A stretch of DNA of 64,000 nucleotides from Aptenodytes patagonicus. Its lineage: Eukaryota > Chordata > Aves > Sphenisciformes > Spheniscidae. The notes under the pieces are model-generated. The model ran no database searches. It was not told where the DNA came from and saw only the letters and a list, made by a program, of their open reading frames with translations. Location: assembly GCF_965638725.1 (NCBI RefSeq), contig NC_134974.1, forward strand, positions 2,812,143 to 2,876,142. The letters are read 5' to 3'. The translations under genes and the position numbers were made by a program. Of this stretch, positions 25,333 to 39,119 are shown in pieces (within the stretch, counting starts at the first letter, position 1; every line of letters begins with the position of its first letter).

Positions 25333-28300
25333 ATGAACGGGCTGAAGGGCTGGTGCGCGGTGCTGGACGTGCGGCCCCACGGCGAGAGCCCGGTGAGCCG
25401 CGGCCCTCCGACCCCCCCGGTCCGCCCCTTTCCTTCTCCCGGCCCCTCTGGGAGGCGGGTGGTGCCCGCGGGGGTGCCCCGCTGGGGCGGGGGGGGGGGG
25501 GCGGTCCCGGGACGCGCCGTCGGTGGAGCGGGGCTGTGCCCACCCGCCGCCCGGCATCGCTGCACCGACCTGTCCCGCTGTGTCCGGGCTCGCCCGGCAG
25601 CCGTGGGGAGGTTCGGGGGTCTGCGGGGGCCATGCGGCCCCTCTCGGGCTCGGGGGTCCCCCTGCTGCTGGGGTCCGCGGCCGTCCCGTCCCCGGGACCT
25701 TCGCTGGGCCGGTCCACCGGGGCTCGGGTGAGCCCCGCTGGGGCAGGCGAGGACGGCGGAGCCCAGCGAGGGGTGCCCCGGTGTCGGCGTTGGGGTCCCA
25801 CTGGTCCCCATCGCGCTTATGGGGGGCTCCCGGGAATCCCAGCCGTCGCACAGTTGTCGAGCTGTCCCTGAATAATGTGTTTTTTTGGGTGATGCACCCC
25901 TGGAGCAGCTCCCAGGGGCCACGGGGCTGTGGCGGCGGGAGCAGCCGGCAGCGAGTCTGTTCTGGCGCTTTCCTCCTTCGGTTACAGCAGGGCCTCGTGT
26001 TTTTCCCTTCGTTATCGTTGGGTTTTCCCCATTGCCGTCAGCAGCCGGGCCATCGCCGTGAGGACAGGCCCTGGGTGGGGCTGGCAGCGCCCCAAGGCCG
26101 GCCCTGCGCCGGCGTGGCGCCCCAATTTCCCCGCGAAGGGGGCGAAGCCGGCGGCGGTGCTCGGTGATTTGGCTTTTTGCTCAGGTTTTGGCAACCGGAG
26201 GGTTCCCCCGAAGGCGCCAGCAGAAGAACCGCGCCGGTGCTCAGCCGCCTTCCTCCATGCCGGCGGCCGCCCGGCTCCCCGGCCCGAGCCATGCCGGGTG
26301 ACTCAGCTCTGAGTCTCCTTAGGAGAGTCCTAATTCCCCGCAGCTTTCCCGGCCTTATAAGGAGCGATTGCAGAGTTGGGCTCGTTTGGCTAATGGGTTA
26401 TTACGGTGATAAGCGCCTCTGTAACGCCGGCGATCTCCAAATACCGGAGCTGTTTGCTGCTGATCCTTGGCGATACCCTCTGGGTCAGGTCAGGCCTGTT
26501 CTTATTTAACAGTCAGGACAGACGGACGGAGCGCCTTCCCCGTGGTTGCAAAACGCCGGCGTCGGGATCGCCGGCTGTGGGTCCTCGGATGGTGCCGCCT
26601 CTCTTCCACCCGGGATGCAATTGGGATTTGCGTGGTTCCCTCTTCCCCGGGAGCAGAGTCGGTGCCTCTCCCTCCAGCCAAGCTTTTCCCAAGTGGGTTT
26701 TTTTGGGCTGGATGATGAAAAACAGACCGAAAGATTTAAAATTGGCTTTGGCGTCCCTGAAAGCCCATCCTTAGTCGTCCTGGCCGATACTGCTCGCCCT
26801 CATTTCCAGGGGACCCGGCTCTTGCCGGGTGGTTGGACCCAAAGGGTCGCCGGGCGCTGGATGGGAGCACGGCCGTCCTGCCGAACAGCCTCCAACTGCT
26901 GGTGCTTCGCTGCAGCCGTCACCCAAACCTGGCCAAGCTCTCCCGATCGCGGTTAATTCCCAAGGCTGGTAGTAACAGCCGTAAACACGCGGTGCCGGGC
27001 TGGGGTAACCCTTGGGGTGCATGGTTGAGGCGTTAAGGAAACATTTTCTGTACGAGGTGGGGTTTTTTCCAAGCAGGAGACGAGTGCGAGGCAATCCATC
27101 TTCTCAGTGCCGGCCACATTGCAAAACCCTCCTGCCTTCCCCGGAAAACAACGGAGGGGGCCCGAAACCCGCTGCCCCCTCCGCTCCAGGGCTGTAAACA
27201 GGAGGCAGAGCAGATTTAACGCCAGCTAGGAGGTAAAGGAGTGGGGTAAGGGAGTCCCCACGGCTCTGCTCCTCCTGCCCCAGCCGAATTCGGCACCTCG
27301 GAGGGGCAGGTTGCCGTGTGCTGGCCACGGTGTCCCTTTGGGTTGCTCCAGCTTTACGTCGGAGGAGCTGCTTCTCCTGGAAACCGCCCCGGTGCCAGCA
27401 AGGAGCTGATGGAACTTTGGCTGCGGGACAGTAAGAGCAAAGCCCAAAAATAACCATGCAGGAGCATTGTTGGGGACTGGCGCGCCGGCGGCGCGTAGAG
27501 ACGAGAGCCAAATTAAGTGCCTCTTCTCCTCTCCTCTGTCCACCCGGCCCCGACCAGGTGCAGCTCACCGCAGCCGAGGCTGCTGCAGACAAACAAGCTG
27601 GGCAGGGAGGGGTTTGCTTTAACCCGGCTGCGCCTTCCGCCTCCTGCACCTGCCTCGGCCTCCTTAAAAGCATTTGCCGCACCAAAAAAGCTGGTTTTCT
27701 CCTCCGGTGATCCAGAGAGCCTCGCTCAAACATCCATCTTGTGTCTCGCCATCCCTCTGTCTCCTCCGTGCTTCCCGGCATGGAGGAGGATGGAGACGGC
27801 GGAGCCTTCCCCCGCTGGCATTTGCATGGGTGGTTTCCTGGTTGTTTGACCCGAGGTTTGGTAGCGCCGGTGCCGGTTGGGAAGGCACCGGCTGCTCTTC
27901 GCTTCCTGCCGCAGCCGGTTTGTGTCGGCTCAATGGCGGGTTTATCCAGGAGCAGGTTTTTTTGGGGTCTGCTGGGACGGAAAGCGCCCGCGTGCCGACT
28001 CGGGGTAGTTTTGGCTGCGGGGATGGAAATGGGCCGGTGCTTGTTTCTTATCGCAGCAAATCTTCCCCGGGTGAGCGATTTCTTTGGCAGCGTCCCACCC
28101 TCACGCGGGCTTGACGGGACAGGGATGGCGAATGCGAGATCCTGGCGCTTGTAAACAAAGCTGCGAGTAAGGACGCGTGAAGGGACTGATGTGCTGCCGG
28201 CGGCTCTGCCGGGCTCGTGCCGTGCCGAGGCTGCTGCCCTGCTGTCACCAGCCGCTCCGTGCTTTTACCCCCGGCCTTTCCCTGCGTCCCGTTTGCTTTA

Positions 28301-31300
28301 GGCAGCACGAAGATGATGGACAATGCTTCGCGTGCAGGCACTGCCGTGAGCCATTTTCCCTGCCGTAAAACCCTGAGTGCTTCTTTCATCTTCCCAAATC
28401 CACGGAGCACGCTGCGTCCGGCTGCTCTTACGTTTTTCTGACCGAAGTTTCCAACTTCTCGGGTCTTTCAAGGAAAACATTCCTGGAGTAAAAGTTGCAG
28501 AGAAGTATCTGGTTAAATGATCAGTGCTGCTGAGTGCTAGCAGAGCCCGAGTGAAGTTTCTCTTGGATAATTGTCTTAACGGGGGAACGAAGGGGTCTGG
28601 CCACGTGTTTGAGATCCATAGGGGAGCTCCTCATTTCCCAGGGAGCCGGAGTTTGTGCGAGCAGCGTGTACAAAATATTTTGGAAACAAACAGATGGCTT
28701 GTCGAGACTTGGATGGCGAGGAGAGCGCTTGGAAGCGGGGAGGCAGAAATACCTTGACGTTGCTTTTGGAGAGCAGGAGGCTGACGTGGCCGAGGCGTGG
28801 CGAGGGGCGGGCGCCCAGCGCTGCGCGGGCACTACCCCGGCTCCGCGGTGCTGCCGCCCGAGAGCCCGCTGCCGTGGCCGTCGCACGCCGAGCAGCTCCC
28901 GCTTTCGGGTTCGCTTTTAATAAGGACCATGAGCGACGGCTGCCTGGGCGCTGGTGAGGTCTGTCTGGGATAGGGGGGTTGTGCTGTGCCGTGGGTGCGC
29001 AGTGACGGTGTCGAGCTGCGGACGGAGAGTGGGCAACCCCACTCTGGAGCGTTTCGGGTGTCCGTGTGCTGCTTTAGGGCTCTTTATACACTCCGGGCAT
29101 CTCCTCAAAAGCTTGCTGAGCTTTGTACGGTGCTGGACACGGCTGAAACACCTCTTTGGTGGGTGGCACTGGTAGGAAGGCTTTGGGTGAGGAGTTTAAG
29201 CAGTGAAGGCAAACCGGGTCCTGGCTGGAGCCTCTGTGGATGCTTGTGGCCACGAGCCAGGGAGTGCCTGCTGGCTGCTGCCGAAATGGGCTCCGCTCGG
29301 CCGAGGCTGTGCCAGCAGATGACGGGCAGAGCCCTGGGGGCGTGTGGCCATCGCGGCAGGGCAGGGAAAAGGATGAATCTGGCAAGGTCCCGGCGCGTGA
29401 GCTGGGAACGGCTGCTTTCGCCCTTCTCCGGGGCTGCTACCGAATGCCGTGCGTCGGCCCCACCGTAGCCGATGAGGGCCATGACTCCTGGCAGAGGAGG
29501 GCATGCATGAAAATGAGCCTGGCAATCGCTTCTCCAGCCCGTCTGCATTACCTCAGCCTTGGCTGGGCCACGGCTCCTCCAAGCCCTGATGGGTTTGATA
29601 AATGCAGTTGTCGTGCGCTCACTATTACTCATTTTAATCCCAGCGTTACTTCGCAGGCTGCAGCTCAAACCGAGGAGGAAGGCAGCTTGTCCGCGCGTCT
29701 GCAGCGATGCTGACCTGGCTCTCGGCTCATACCTGGATAACCTCATAACCTTTTATAACCAGGGAGTTATAAAACTAAAACCCGCCTCTTGTTTTAGGAG
29801 AGCGTGAAGGTGCTGCGGCTGACTCTGCCGAATGACCTCCCGGGCGACAGGCGCGAGCAGCCGAAGCAGAAGGTAGGTCTCCCCCGCGGCTCGGTTTGGA
29901 GTTGAAAATACAAGTTTGTGAGTTAACTTAGGGAGGGGGGAACGGGCGTTTGGTGGAGGATCAGTCGCTTTATGCTTCGTGAACTAGAAAACTCACCGCC
30001 TGGTCTGTTAAACGTTTCGACGCCAGTTCCCGAGGCCGTGCTCGGCACCGCGTTCCTCTGCAAAAGTGCACAACGCTCATTTGACTGGAGCCGGGCGAAC
30101 CGTTCCAGCCAGTCTCGCCTCTCTGAAAGCCCTGCTGCTTCTGTCTCTTGCAGCCAGTAGGAAAAGCCTTCGCGATGGTGGCCAACAGATCCAGCAACGG
30201 TCACTCCCTGGCCTCCGAATGCATCAAATCCAACGATGGCGATGAGGAGATCATCAAGGTACAGTCCCTGGCTCCCCGGCTTTGTTGCAAAGCAATCTTG
30301 TTTAATAATTGGGGCTGGGAAAAAAGGTTTGGTCTGAAGCTACACCAGCAGAAAGCTCCCCGGTGTAGCTCCTGATCGGGCGGGCAGGAGGCTTGGTGCA
30401 GTGCTGCTGGCTGGCAGCACCAGCTCGGTGGGCTTCCCCAGCGCTGGGGGGGATGCAGCGTGAACCTGGGACAGCTGCGGTGGGTCTGCGGGGTGGGGGT
30501 CACGCAGGAGGAGGAGCAGCTTCAAAAAAAGGCCGGGGAAGGTCAACTGCAAAGGGGAAACCTGTGGACGGCGTGTTTCGGGAAGCAGTGAGATCCGGTG
30601 TCCCGATCCCTGCGGAGCTGGGCTTGCTGCTGGCATTACTGGGCTGGCCGGAGTCAGGACGGTCTGACCTGCTGCCACCACCTCTCCTGGGCAGGTTTAT
30701 CTCAAGGCACGGGCCGAGGGCAGCATGAACCACGAGGAGCACGTCAACCAGCTGAAAAGTGAAGTTCGTTACATTCAAGAGGTAGTTTACGTCCGCGGGG
30801 GGGCTCTGGCTTGCGTGCCGCTGCCTGAACTCGCGGGGGGCTTGCGGCAAGGGTCCGGGGCGCTCTGCTTCCCCCGGGGACGTCCCACGGGGTTTCATGC
30901 GAGCGGGCGGCGATGCCCGCGCCGGCTGTGGCACTCGAGCCCCGGCTGAGCCCCAACCACTACGGCAAACTGGCAGCGGAGCTGAACTCTCCAGTTTGCT
31001 GACTTGCCTGTACAGGGCAGTAGCCTAATCAAGTGCCATAAATTAATTCAGCCTGACTAATTGCTCTGCTATATGGACTGAATTTGAAGAGAATTGCGTG
31101 ATGACTTTCCCCCAAGGCTGTCCCCTGCATGCCTGGGCGCGGCACAACCGGAGCCTCTTGTTAAAAGGCAGTTTCTTTGGTATGTCTCATCTCCCAAAGT
31201 AAACTGGATGATGAGGCTCTCGGAAGATTAACCCTTTCCTCTGCTCCTGGTGGGGATGTTATTTCTGGAGAGCTGGTTGCAAGGCACGGAAGCGGTTGCG

Positions 31301-34300
31301 TGCATGTTCTGGTCTGGGCAGCTTGGCCTTAAAAAAAAAAAAAAAAAAAAAGAGAAAAAGGGGGAAAAAAATATTTAAATTTGGGTTTGCTCTCATGGGG
31401 AGTTTCTGTGCTGGGTGCTGGCCCCAGGGAGCAGCGAGGGGCAGATCTGGCAGGGCGGCTTCCAGATCTTTTACGTCATCCTTCTGACTCCTCTGCCAAA
31501 ACGCCTGTTTTTCCCGCCTGAAAGAAAACAGCCTGTTCCCGCTGCCTCCTGCCTGGCCCCCGCCTGCCCAGGGCTGCAGCGCTCCGGGGGTGTTGCTTAC
31601 CCAGACCTTATCTCGCAGCCACCGGGATGCTGCAGTTTTTGTGCGTGATCCTCCCCACTCCTGGGGCTTCGACTTCAGCTCTTCTGATCTGAGCTTTCCC
31701 GTAGCTCTCCACAGCTCGGATGGAAACAGGAGTCAGGTTTTAAAAGGGCCTCTTAGCAATAGTTGAGTGGGGCTTAGACCTTGTCTGGCCACAAAGGCTG
31801 TACGTAGCCCTATCAGAATAGCTGAAGCAGCATAACCGTGCAGTACGACTTAATCCTGCATGTGAAAACCAGAGAATAAGCTAAACCAGTAAGTCACGGT
31901 GGCGGTACCAGTCTGTCCGCATCCAAGAGAAGTGCCCTGCGCTGGGTCATGGTGTAAAAACCCTGGGGATGTCTTTGATCCAGCTGGATCGCTGTCCCCG
32001 GGTTAAGGGCTCGATTGCTGACCCGAGAGCCGCACGTCGTGCTCTCGCCTTGTCCCCTGCCCTGCTGCTGCCTGCTCTCCAGCAAACTGCTTCGCCCCAG
32101 CGCCTCTGGCATCTAAAATCAAGGGGCAGGGATGAAGCCACGCTGTTAGTGCTTTGAGAAAGCTTTTCTTTGAAAAGCGTTGGGGCAGCGTTTGCTGTAA
32201 AAGCCTGTAAATCATTCCTCTGGCTCACTTGCTCTGACTAATTCGAATAGCTGCAAGTCAAGACTGTACTTGTCAGCGTCCTGCAGCGTGGCAGAGAGGG
32301 AGCTGGGGAACAGCAAGGGTCTTCTCAGCACTTCAAATGTGAAGTCAATGACTAATGCATGAAAAATGAGTAGCGTCTCCAGATTGTTGCTTTTTTTTTC
32401 CTCCCCCAATTTTTTTTTTCCCCCCATGATTGTGTGGCACAGCTGCCTCGCAAGGATCGTATCTGCCAGAGACGGTGCTGCTTGCAGGCAGGGCTGTAGT
32501 AAAACCAGGGGGTCAGGCTGGCAGAGAAGCCATCGATTGCGTATCGGCGCAGGGCATCGTAGCAGCCGCCGTGCCTTCGTTTGATTTCTGATTAGGCTGA
32601 GTGACACTGTCCATGCAGATCAAGCTAAATTGACTTGCCTTTGCCAGGCTAGAAGTTCTTTGAAGAAGCTGCGGGAAGACTTAAGTAGTAAACTTGAGAA
32701 CAGACAAGGAGATAAACAGCATGCACAGGTAACGGGAGCATTTCTCGGGCATTAAATGACATTGACTTATTAAAAAGATGTCATCTTCGGGTCCGGAAAA
32801 TGATAGAAGGGGCCTTAAAGATCAAGGCATTTGTGGTGAATGAAAGCCACCGTGGCACCATTTACAGGCAAAATTCGAAACCCGCGCAAGCACGTAACGA
32901 GGAGTCAGTAAGCAAAACGCATTGGCTGGCCAAATGCACTATTGCATGTTCGTTTGCAGAAAAAAACCTCGGTCTCGAGTTGCTGCGGTGCCCCAGAGCT
33001 AGCTGTCTGCATGCGACTGTGCTCTCGCGCAAGCGGCTGTGCCGGCTGGCGTTACATCCCTGTCCGTCTGTCCTTTGCTTACGTAGGTCATGCTGGAAAA
33101 GCAGAATGGGAGTTGGCTGTACCCCGAGAGCCTGCGTGCCGATTCCTGGGAGGACCAGGTATGGAGCTAAAGAGGGGGGATTTCAGCGCTGTGGAAAGAA
33201 ATACCGGGTTTAGTTTGATAACTTGGTGACTTCAAACCTGTTCAGCACACGATCAGGCGCTCCTGCAGCAAACTCTAGTCTTTTTATCAGAGTCAGATCA
33301 GGAACGGAGTGCAGCTCTATTAGAGCAATAAAAACGTGCATAATGGGTTCTTAAATCTCTGCACACGAGAGCTTTTTTAGCAGAAGGGGTAACAGGAATC
33401 TTAAGCTGGTAAATATTTCTCCAGCTCTTCGTCTTTCCCCTGGCTGGGGCAGATGCTCTGGGCCGGGGTTTCGGGCTGGGTTGCTGTGGACCTGGTTCAC
33501 GTTGCGGGGTTTCAGGTTGCCCAAGCGCAGATCAGGCTGGCATCCTGTAAACAGGGCTTGGAAGGCAACCAAAGGATACTGTGCGCGTTATCTGGAGGGC
33601 TGGAAGCTGTCTGTCCCTCCAGTGTGGGAGGTGAGGACAGGAGCGCCTTTCATTTTTTTTTTCAAGCTGAGAAGTGACGTTACCAGGCTTTGTCACCAAC
33701 AGCGCTGCCCACATTGGGGCGGAGGGCTCCTTTGATACCTCCCGACTGCTCATCCTCTCCTGTTACCGTCTCCGCAGGAGGAGGACTGCTCAGGTGAAGA
33801 CGTGGAAAAGATCCGACAGACGGCAAAGAGGCTGTTCACGAAGCTGCAGGAGGCTGAAAAGCGCCATCAGCTGGAAAAGAAAGCCTTTGAGGTGACTACG
33901 CTGCGCACTTCTCTGCTGGGAAAGTGTGATTTTTATTTTATTTTGGGTTTTTTTTCTTTTTGGAAGTCTGAGAAGCTGCATGGGCACGTGAGTTTGGGCT
34001 GCTGGAGGTGTCTGGCTTCTCCTTGCAGAGCGGCGGGCTCAGTGCGCGCTGTTAAAATACACCGGGGAGTCCGGACCTGGCCAAACCCCAGCAAACTGCC
34101 TCCCTGGTTGCCTAGACGAGTCTGAAGACATAAATGCTTTCCCAGTTAAAAAGCACATAAAATAAAAGCGGCAGCCAGGTTGGAAGGTGGTCCCCCCCAA
34201 GCTCTGCTGAGCCTTTCCGACCGTAGCCAGGCTCGGTGCGTGAGAGGGGTGTTTTCTGGGGAGTGGGGACGGCCGGGGTGTCCCAGTGGGTCGAGCGGAG

Positions 34301-37300
34301 ACCAAGTCTGCGGTTCCCAGCCACGGTTGCTGGGCTGCTGCGGCCGTGCCGGCCGTTGTGGTCTCTCTTGGAGCTCAGCCTCTTCATCTGCGGGGCTGTT
34401 TGCTGTAGAGAAGGGCGAGCTGACCGGGAGGCACCCGGACCCATCGCACGGGTCTCCTCGCCTGCTGAGCGGTGCTGATGAAGCTGCCACATTCACTTTC
34501 CTCCCTTCGTCAGCCCTGGTGATTAATGGTCCCCTTCGGTGTGTTTTCTAGTGGCTGCTCGTGTCCCGGATGGGCTGGGCCTGACCGTGTCACCCCGCAG
34601 CTCCGAGCGCTGGTGGCAGCGGTGACGTCCCAGCTCGCATCCTGTCCCGCAGACCAAACTGGTCCCGGGAACCCTGGGGGGTTCCCCGCAGCGGGACGGG
34701 GGACAGCGTCCGCTGGGGAAGTGGGTTTGAGCGGCGACCGCTTCCTCCGGCACGGGGACGTCCACCTGCCCGCAGCGGTGGCACGTGCCCCGAGGACATC
34801 TGTCCTTGCGCGTAGGAAGTCGCGTGGTTTGGTGGCATTTTGGGGTCGTTGGGCAGCTGTGATGCTGACTGCGGGCTCTGAGCCGGGATGGAGATCCTGG
34901 GGATGGCAGGGATGGGTGTTTTGGCAGCCGTTGATCCTGCCAGCACTGTCCAGGTGTTCTCGGTGTGCCTTGTTGTCTGAGCCTGTTCTCCAGCTGTCGT
35001 GGGGACCCATGGGGACACCCTTGTCCCCTCTCGGCTCCTGAGCCGTTGGTGCAGGCGTGGGGCTGGCTGCCGAGGTCGGTTCCTCGGGCAGGTGGCCCGA
35101 GAGGAGCCTGCAAACAGCCCCAGAGCGCATGTGGCTGAGAACCAACATGTCTCTTGCGTTTGAGGAGCCTTTATTGCTATAGCATTTAAGCGCTCGCTCC
35201 TTTGAAGTGCTTTGAAGCCGGGGAGCTTTCTGAAGAACCTCTTCTCTCTGAAGCATGTCGGGCTGTTTGCTGAGACGCCCGGCTGCCTTCGGCAAAATCC
35301 GCCTGCCAAGGCTTCGAGCACCGGTGCGGCTTCAAACCATTGCTCGGGAGAAGGGCTCTGGTGGCTCGGGTGTCCGGGCACGTGAGGGTCAGGGGTAAAG
35401 GCATCTCCGTCTTGTTCGCAGAGGACGGTCTCGCAGTACCAGGAGGAAGCGGAACAGACAAGCTCTGCCCTGCGGAGAGCGGAGAAGAGCGTGGCGGAGA
35501 AGGAGGTGCAGGTGGATGAGCTGCAGAGACTCCTGGCAGGGATGGAGGAGGTACCGGCCCTGAAGCCACGGTGGGGCTGATGGGATTAGCGGAGCTGCCT
35601 GGTCCCGCTCTGCTGGGGGAGGAATGGGAAAGCCCGGTGGCGGTAAGTTCGGCAGTGCTCAGCGCAGACCCTGCAGCGGGTCTTGGACCGGCTGTAGGGT
35701 ACCCACCGTACGGAGGGTTTGACTTCCAAACCAGGTTTAACCCAAAAGCGTCGGGCAAAGCCAGCTGCTGAGAACGGCTGAAAACCGACTGTTGCTGACT
35801 TAGACCTGCATTTCTCAGGTCTAGAAGATCTGGTCGGTCTGTGCAAACTCTTCCAGGTATCCTGGAAACGAGTGCACAGTCTAGACAGCCGCCCGGTTCT
35901 TCTTCTCATGGGGGCATTAACACAACCTCCAGCCTTGTTTATTTTTTTTTTTCCCGGCTGTGGTCTGCTCATAATAACATTAAGTCATAAATCTAACAGT
36001 GCAGTATGAGGATGAAGTGATCTGGGACTGCCTTCCCTGGCCCGACAGCAGGGAAGGAGATGGGTTGGTGCCTTGCCTGTAACCTAGGGGTAAAGGAGTG
36101 GGACGTCTGCTGTCGGTCATCTCTGCGGCTGCTCTTGTCTGTCTCTCTCTCGCATGTAAATTTAATGCTCGTGAAAACAACCCGCAGATTGAGCGGGGAG
36201 GCTGAGCTGAGCCTGCCTGGCTCCCTGGGTGTTTGTAGTTTGCTGCTGTGCAGCGGAGGCCAAGGAGCATGTGTTGCGACTTGTTTCCGTGCGTGTAACT
36301 CGGCCCCTCGCTCTGCCGCAGGAGCACAGGAGTTTGCTGCTGAAGATGAAAGAAGGCGAAGCAGAGCTGGCGAGGCTGCGAAGCGTGGAAGGTGACAAGC
36401 TCGCCGAACAAGACCGGTGAGGCTTGGCCTCCGGCTCGGCTGCCAGAGCAAGCCCACGCTGCTGGGTCGGGGTGTCAGCTCGCTGGGGCATGACTGCACA
36501 TTCCTGTGAAGGGCGTGCTTGCTCTCTGGCTTGCAAAACAGCACCCTACTCCCAAGAGCTGACTAATCTCCAAATACCTCCCGCAGCTTTTCCCTGCTCC
36601 GAGAGATCCGGAGCTCTGGAGCTGGGCTGCCCGGAGACCTCTAGCGGCCCCGCTGCGGGCTGGGAGCTTGGGGCAGGTCCTGCCCTGCTTAGGGAGCCTC
36701 CGGAGCAGCCGATTCTCCCCGTAATGTTGGATTCGTTCCACCCAGCCAGTATCCTTGTGCTCCAGGGGCTAATTGGCAATGGCTTGTTTCTGGAAGGCCT
36801 TGTTTGTGGCCTGACTCTTCCTGATGTTCCTGAGTCCCTGCAGTCTGTGGTTGCTAGTCTTTGTGGCTCCTGCTTGAATGGGTTTTGTCTCTGCCTCTCC
36901 TTACCTCGTCTAGTCAAAGTATTTCAAGACCTGTGTGGCTGTAGAGGAGACCTGGCTGATAAAGGCTGCTCTGGGCATGGCTGGGTGGGTGCTCCCTTTC
37001 TGGGAAGCCATCCGATGGCTCCTGGACTCTTGTCCTCTCCTTTTCCCAGGTCAGCCCAGCTGGAGAAGGAGGTGGCCATGCTGCGGGAGAAGATACACCA
37101 TCTGGACGACATGCTGAAAAGCCAGCAACGCAAAGTCCGCCAGATGATCGAGCAGGTGAGAGGAGCGGGGCTGGGCTGGGAGGGTGGATGGGGGAGAGCC
37201 TGGGAGGACTCGGAGGGGACTTAAAAAAAGAGAAAGGAGGGGGAAAAAAAAAAAAATTAAAAAAATCTCTTAAGCTGCTCAGAAGCAAAGAATTGCTGGT

Positions 37301-39119
37301 TTGTGGGGCTGAGTCCCTTTGCAAACCAAAGGGACACAAGTTCAAAGGCAGCCCAGAGCCCTGTCCTGCAGCGGGGACTGACCCCGGGGTGACAGCTCAA
37401 AGCCTGCGGCGCGACCTGCCCTGGGCCGGGGAAGGTAATAAAAGGAGTGTAAAAGGAGTGCTGTGCACCCAGCTTGGCCTGCTGAAAGAGTTACATCTCA
37501 AACTGTGTGAGCGGAGGCTCCTTCACCTGGGGATCAATTCTCTGACTTAATTTGAGGCTTTTTTGGATTGGTTTTTATGCAGACCTTGGCGTTAACGTTG
37601 TGGGTGTTAACAGGCAGAAGGGTGGCTGGCTAAGCTGCCCTCCTTCCTAGACGTTTCTCCAGCCCAGCTGTACACCAGAGGGATTTTCAGCGGCTGGGAA
37701 CTTTTCTCTTACAGCTCCAGAACTCCAAAACGGTGATTCAGGCCAAAGATGCCGTGATCCAGGAGCTCAAGGAGAGAGTCGCTTACTTGGAGGCTGAGGT
37801 ACGTCTTAGCGGGGCCGTTTCGGGGGGTGCACGGGGCGTGCTCCGAGCTCAGACCCTCTCGTTGAAACCTCCCAGTGCGACTGGCTTTGCGCGCCTGCGG
37901 GTCGTGGCTGGGCTCCCTCGCGGCGATGAGCTTTGCTCTAGGCAGAGCGGCCGGCAGCAAAGCCCTTCCCTGGCACTGACACCTGCTTCGCGTAGGAAAA
38001 TGTGCCCTCCGCAGCCCCGAGGGCTGTGCTGGTTCCCCGAGCTGGTGTGATGGTTTCCAGTGCAGCCGGAGTTGCTGGAGCAGCTGTGAACTCAAGCCAA
38101 GTCCAAAATAATCTCATCAAGCACATTTCTCTGGCAGCAAAACCCTTCTTGCTTACAAAGCTGCAGCCGAGTGCGTGCGTGTCAGAAATTAAAACTGCAT
38201 TCCAGCCTTTAGGATTGTAACAAGTGTCAAACCTCTCCTTTTTTGGAGGAAAAACTGCGCCTGCATTGGCACTTCTGGCGTTGTCTTCCCTCCTCAGTGA
38301 CTTACTTTGCTAATTTCTGCATGGGGAGGGTGTGTGTGAGCACAGCCCGCCGTGAACCCGGGTGGAAAACAGATCCAGAGAGAGATCGTGTGCTGGTGGG
38401 TTTCTGTTGGGTGTTCGGCAGGTCTTACAAACCATCCCGGCTCTCCTTTGGCGAGCAGTCCTTATGTAGGGCTGGATTTCATTTCCCTCAAGAAAAAGCT
38501 GCCCCATTTCAAGAGATTATACTGGAGCATCCCTCGGCAGGCGATCTGCGTGCCCGCAGCCCGCCTGTCCCCAGCTCCCCATCGCTAACAGTGGCTCCGT
38601 CTCTTGCAGAACCTGGAGATGCATGACCGCATAGAGCACTTGATCGAGAAGCAAGTCAGCCGGGGCGGCCACAGCTCCAGAGTGCGCTCGAAGTCGGAGT
38701 ACGTGAGCAGGTACGTGGGGAGCACGTACCCTCCAGCGATGGGGGGGAGCCTGCCTGGCCGCTCAGTGGCTTCATCTGCAGGTCCACGTCTTATCCGGGG
38801 CAGCAGGAGCTGCAGTCTGGGAGATGATGCTGGACTCGGGGAGGCTCTTCTGGAAGCACGCTGTATTTTTTTTTTCCTGTTTGTAGAGAGGTCTCCGTTC
38901 CCGCATCCCTCCTTCAGGGGAGTACAGGGGGGCAGAGGTCCCTCCTGCGGGCGGTTTTGGGGGGAGCCATCACCGACCAGGGCTGGGGCAGGACCTCTCC
39001 CACAGGTTTTCCCCTCAAACCCCACCCAGTTCGTCTGTCTGAACTAATCCTTTCTTTCTTGCAGCAAAAGGCTGACGGGCCCCAAGCCGCTGCCTCTCAT
39101 TCGAGTAGTGGAAACATGA
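25333..39119 (+). CDS. TUFT1: TUFT1, tuftelin 1, complete coding region, 13 exons
   Basis: Tuftelin is a mostly coiled-coil protein first described in enamel and also expressed in other tissues. Coding exons: 25333-25392, 29798-29872, 30154-30258, 30695-30781, 32648-32728, 33087-33158, 33778-33891, 35422-35550, 36322-36416, 37050-37155, 37715-37798, 38610-38710 and 39065-39119. The total is 1164 nt, 387 aa (human 390). The N-terminus MNGLKGWCAVLDV matches human MNGTRNWCTLVDV. The coiled coil covers roughly residues 160-360. The most conserved block is exons 10-12: LREKIHHLDDMLKSQQRKVR, QMIEQLQNSK and AYLEAENLEMHDR. The C-terminus is PLPLIRVVET, as in human. Exon 6 (33087-33158) is the most diverged. 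At the exon 12 end, donor 38711 keeps the conserved tail in frame; an upstream GTGAGC at 38703 would not. The frame is intact with no lesion. Confidence 0.96.
25393..29797 (+). other. TUFT1: TUFT1 intron 1
   Basis: This is the largest TUFT1 intron (4.4 kb). There is no supported coding exon apart from a possible alternative first-exon region at about 28.79-28.95 kb, described in the findings. The rest is moderately GC-rich unique-looking sequence. Confidence 0.6.
31331..31351 (+). repeat. Poly(A) run (A21) in TUFT1 intron 4
   Basis: An uninterrupted run of 21 A followed by purine-rich GAGAAAAAGGGGGAAAAAAA. It could be the tail of an old retroposed sequence, but nothing recognisable precedes it. 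Similar A-runs lie at about 20260-20277 (CGN intron) and about 39573-39590 (TUFT1 3'UTR). Confidence 0.7.
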
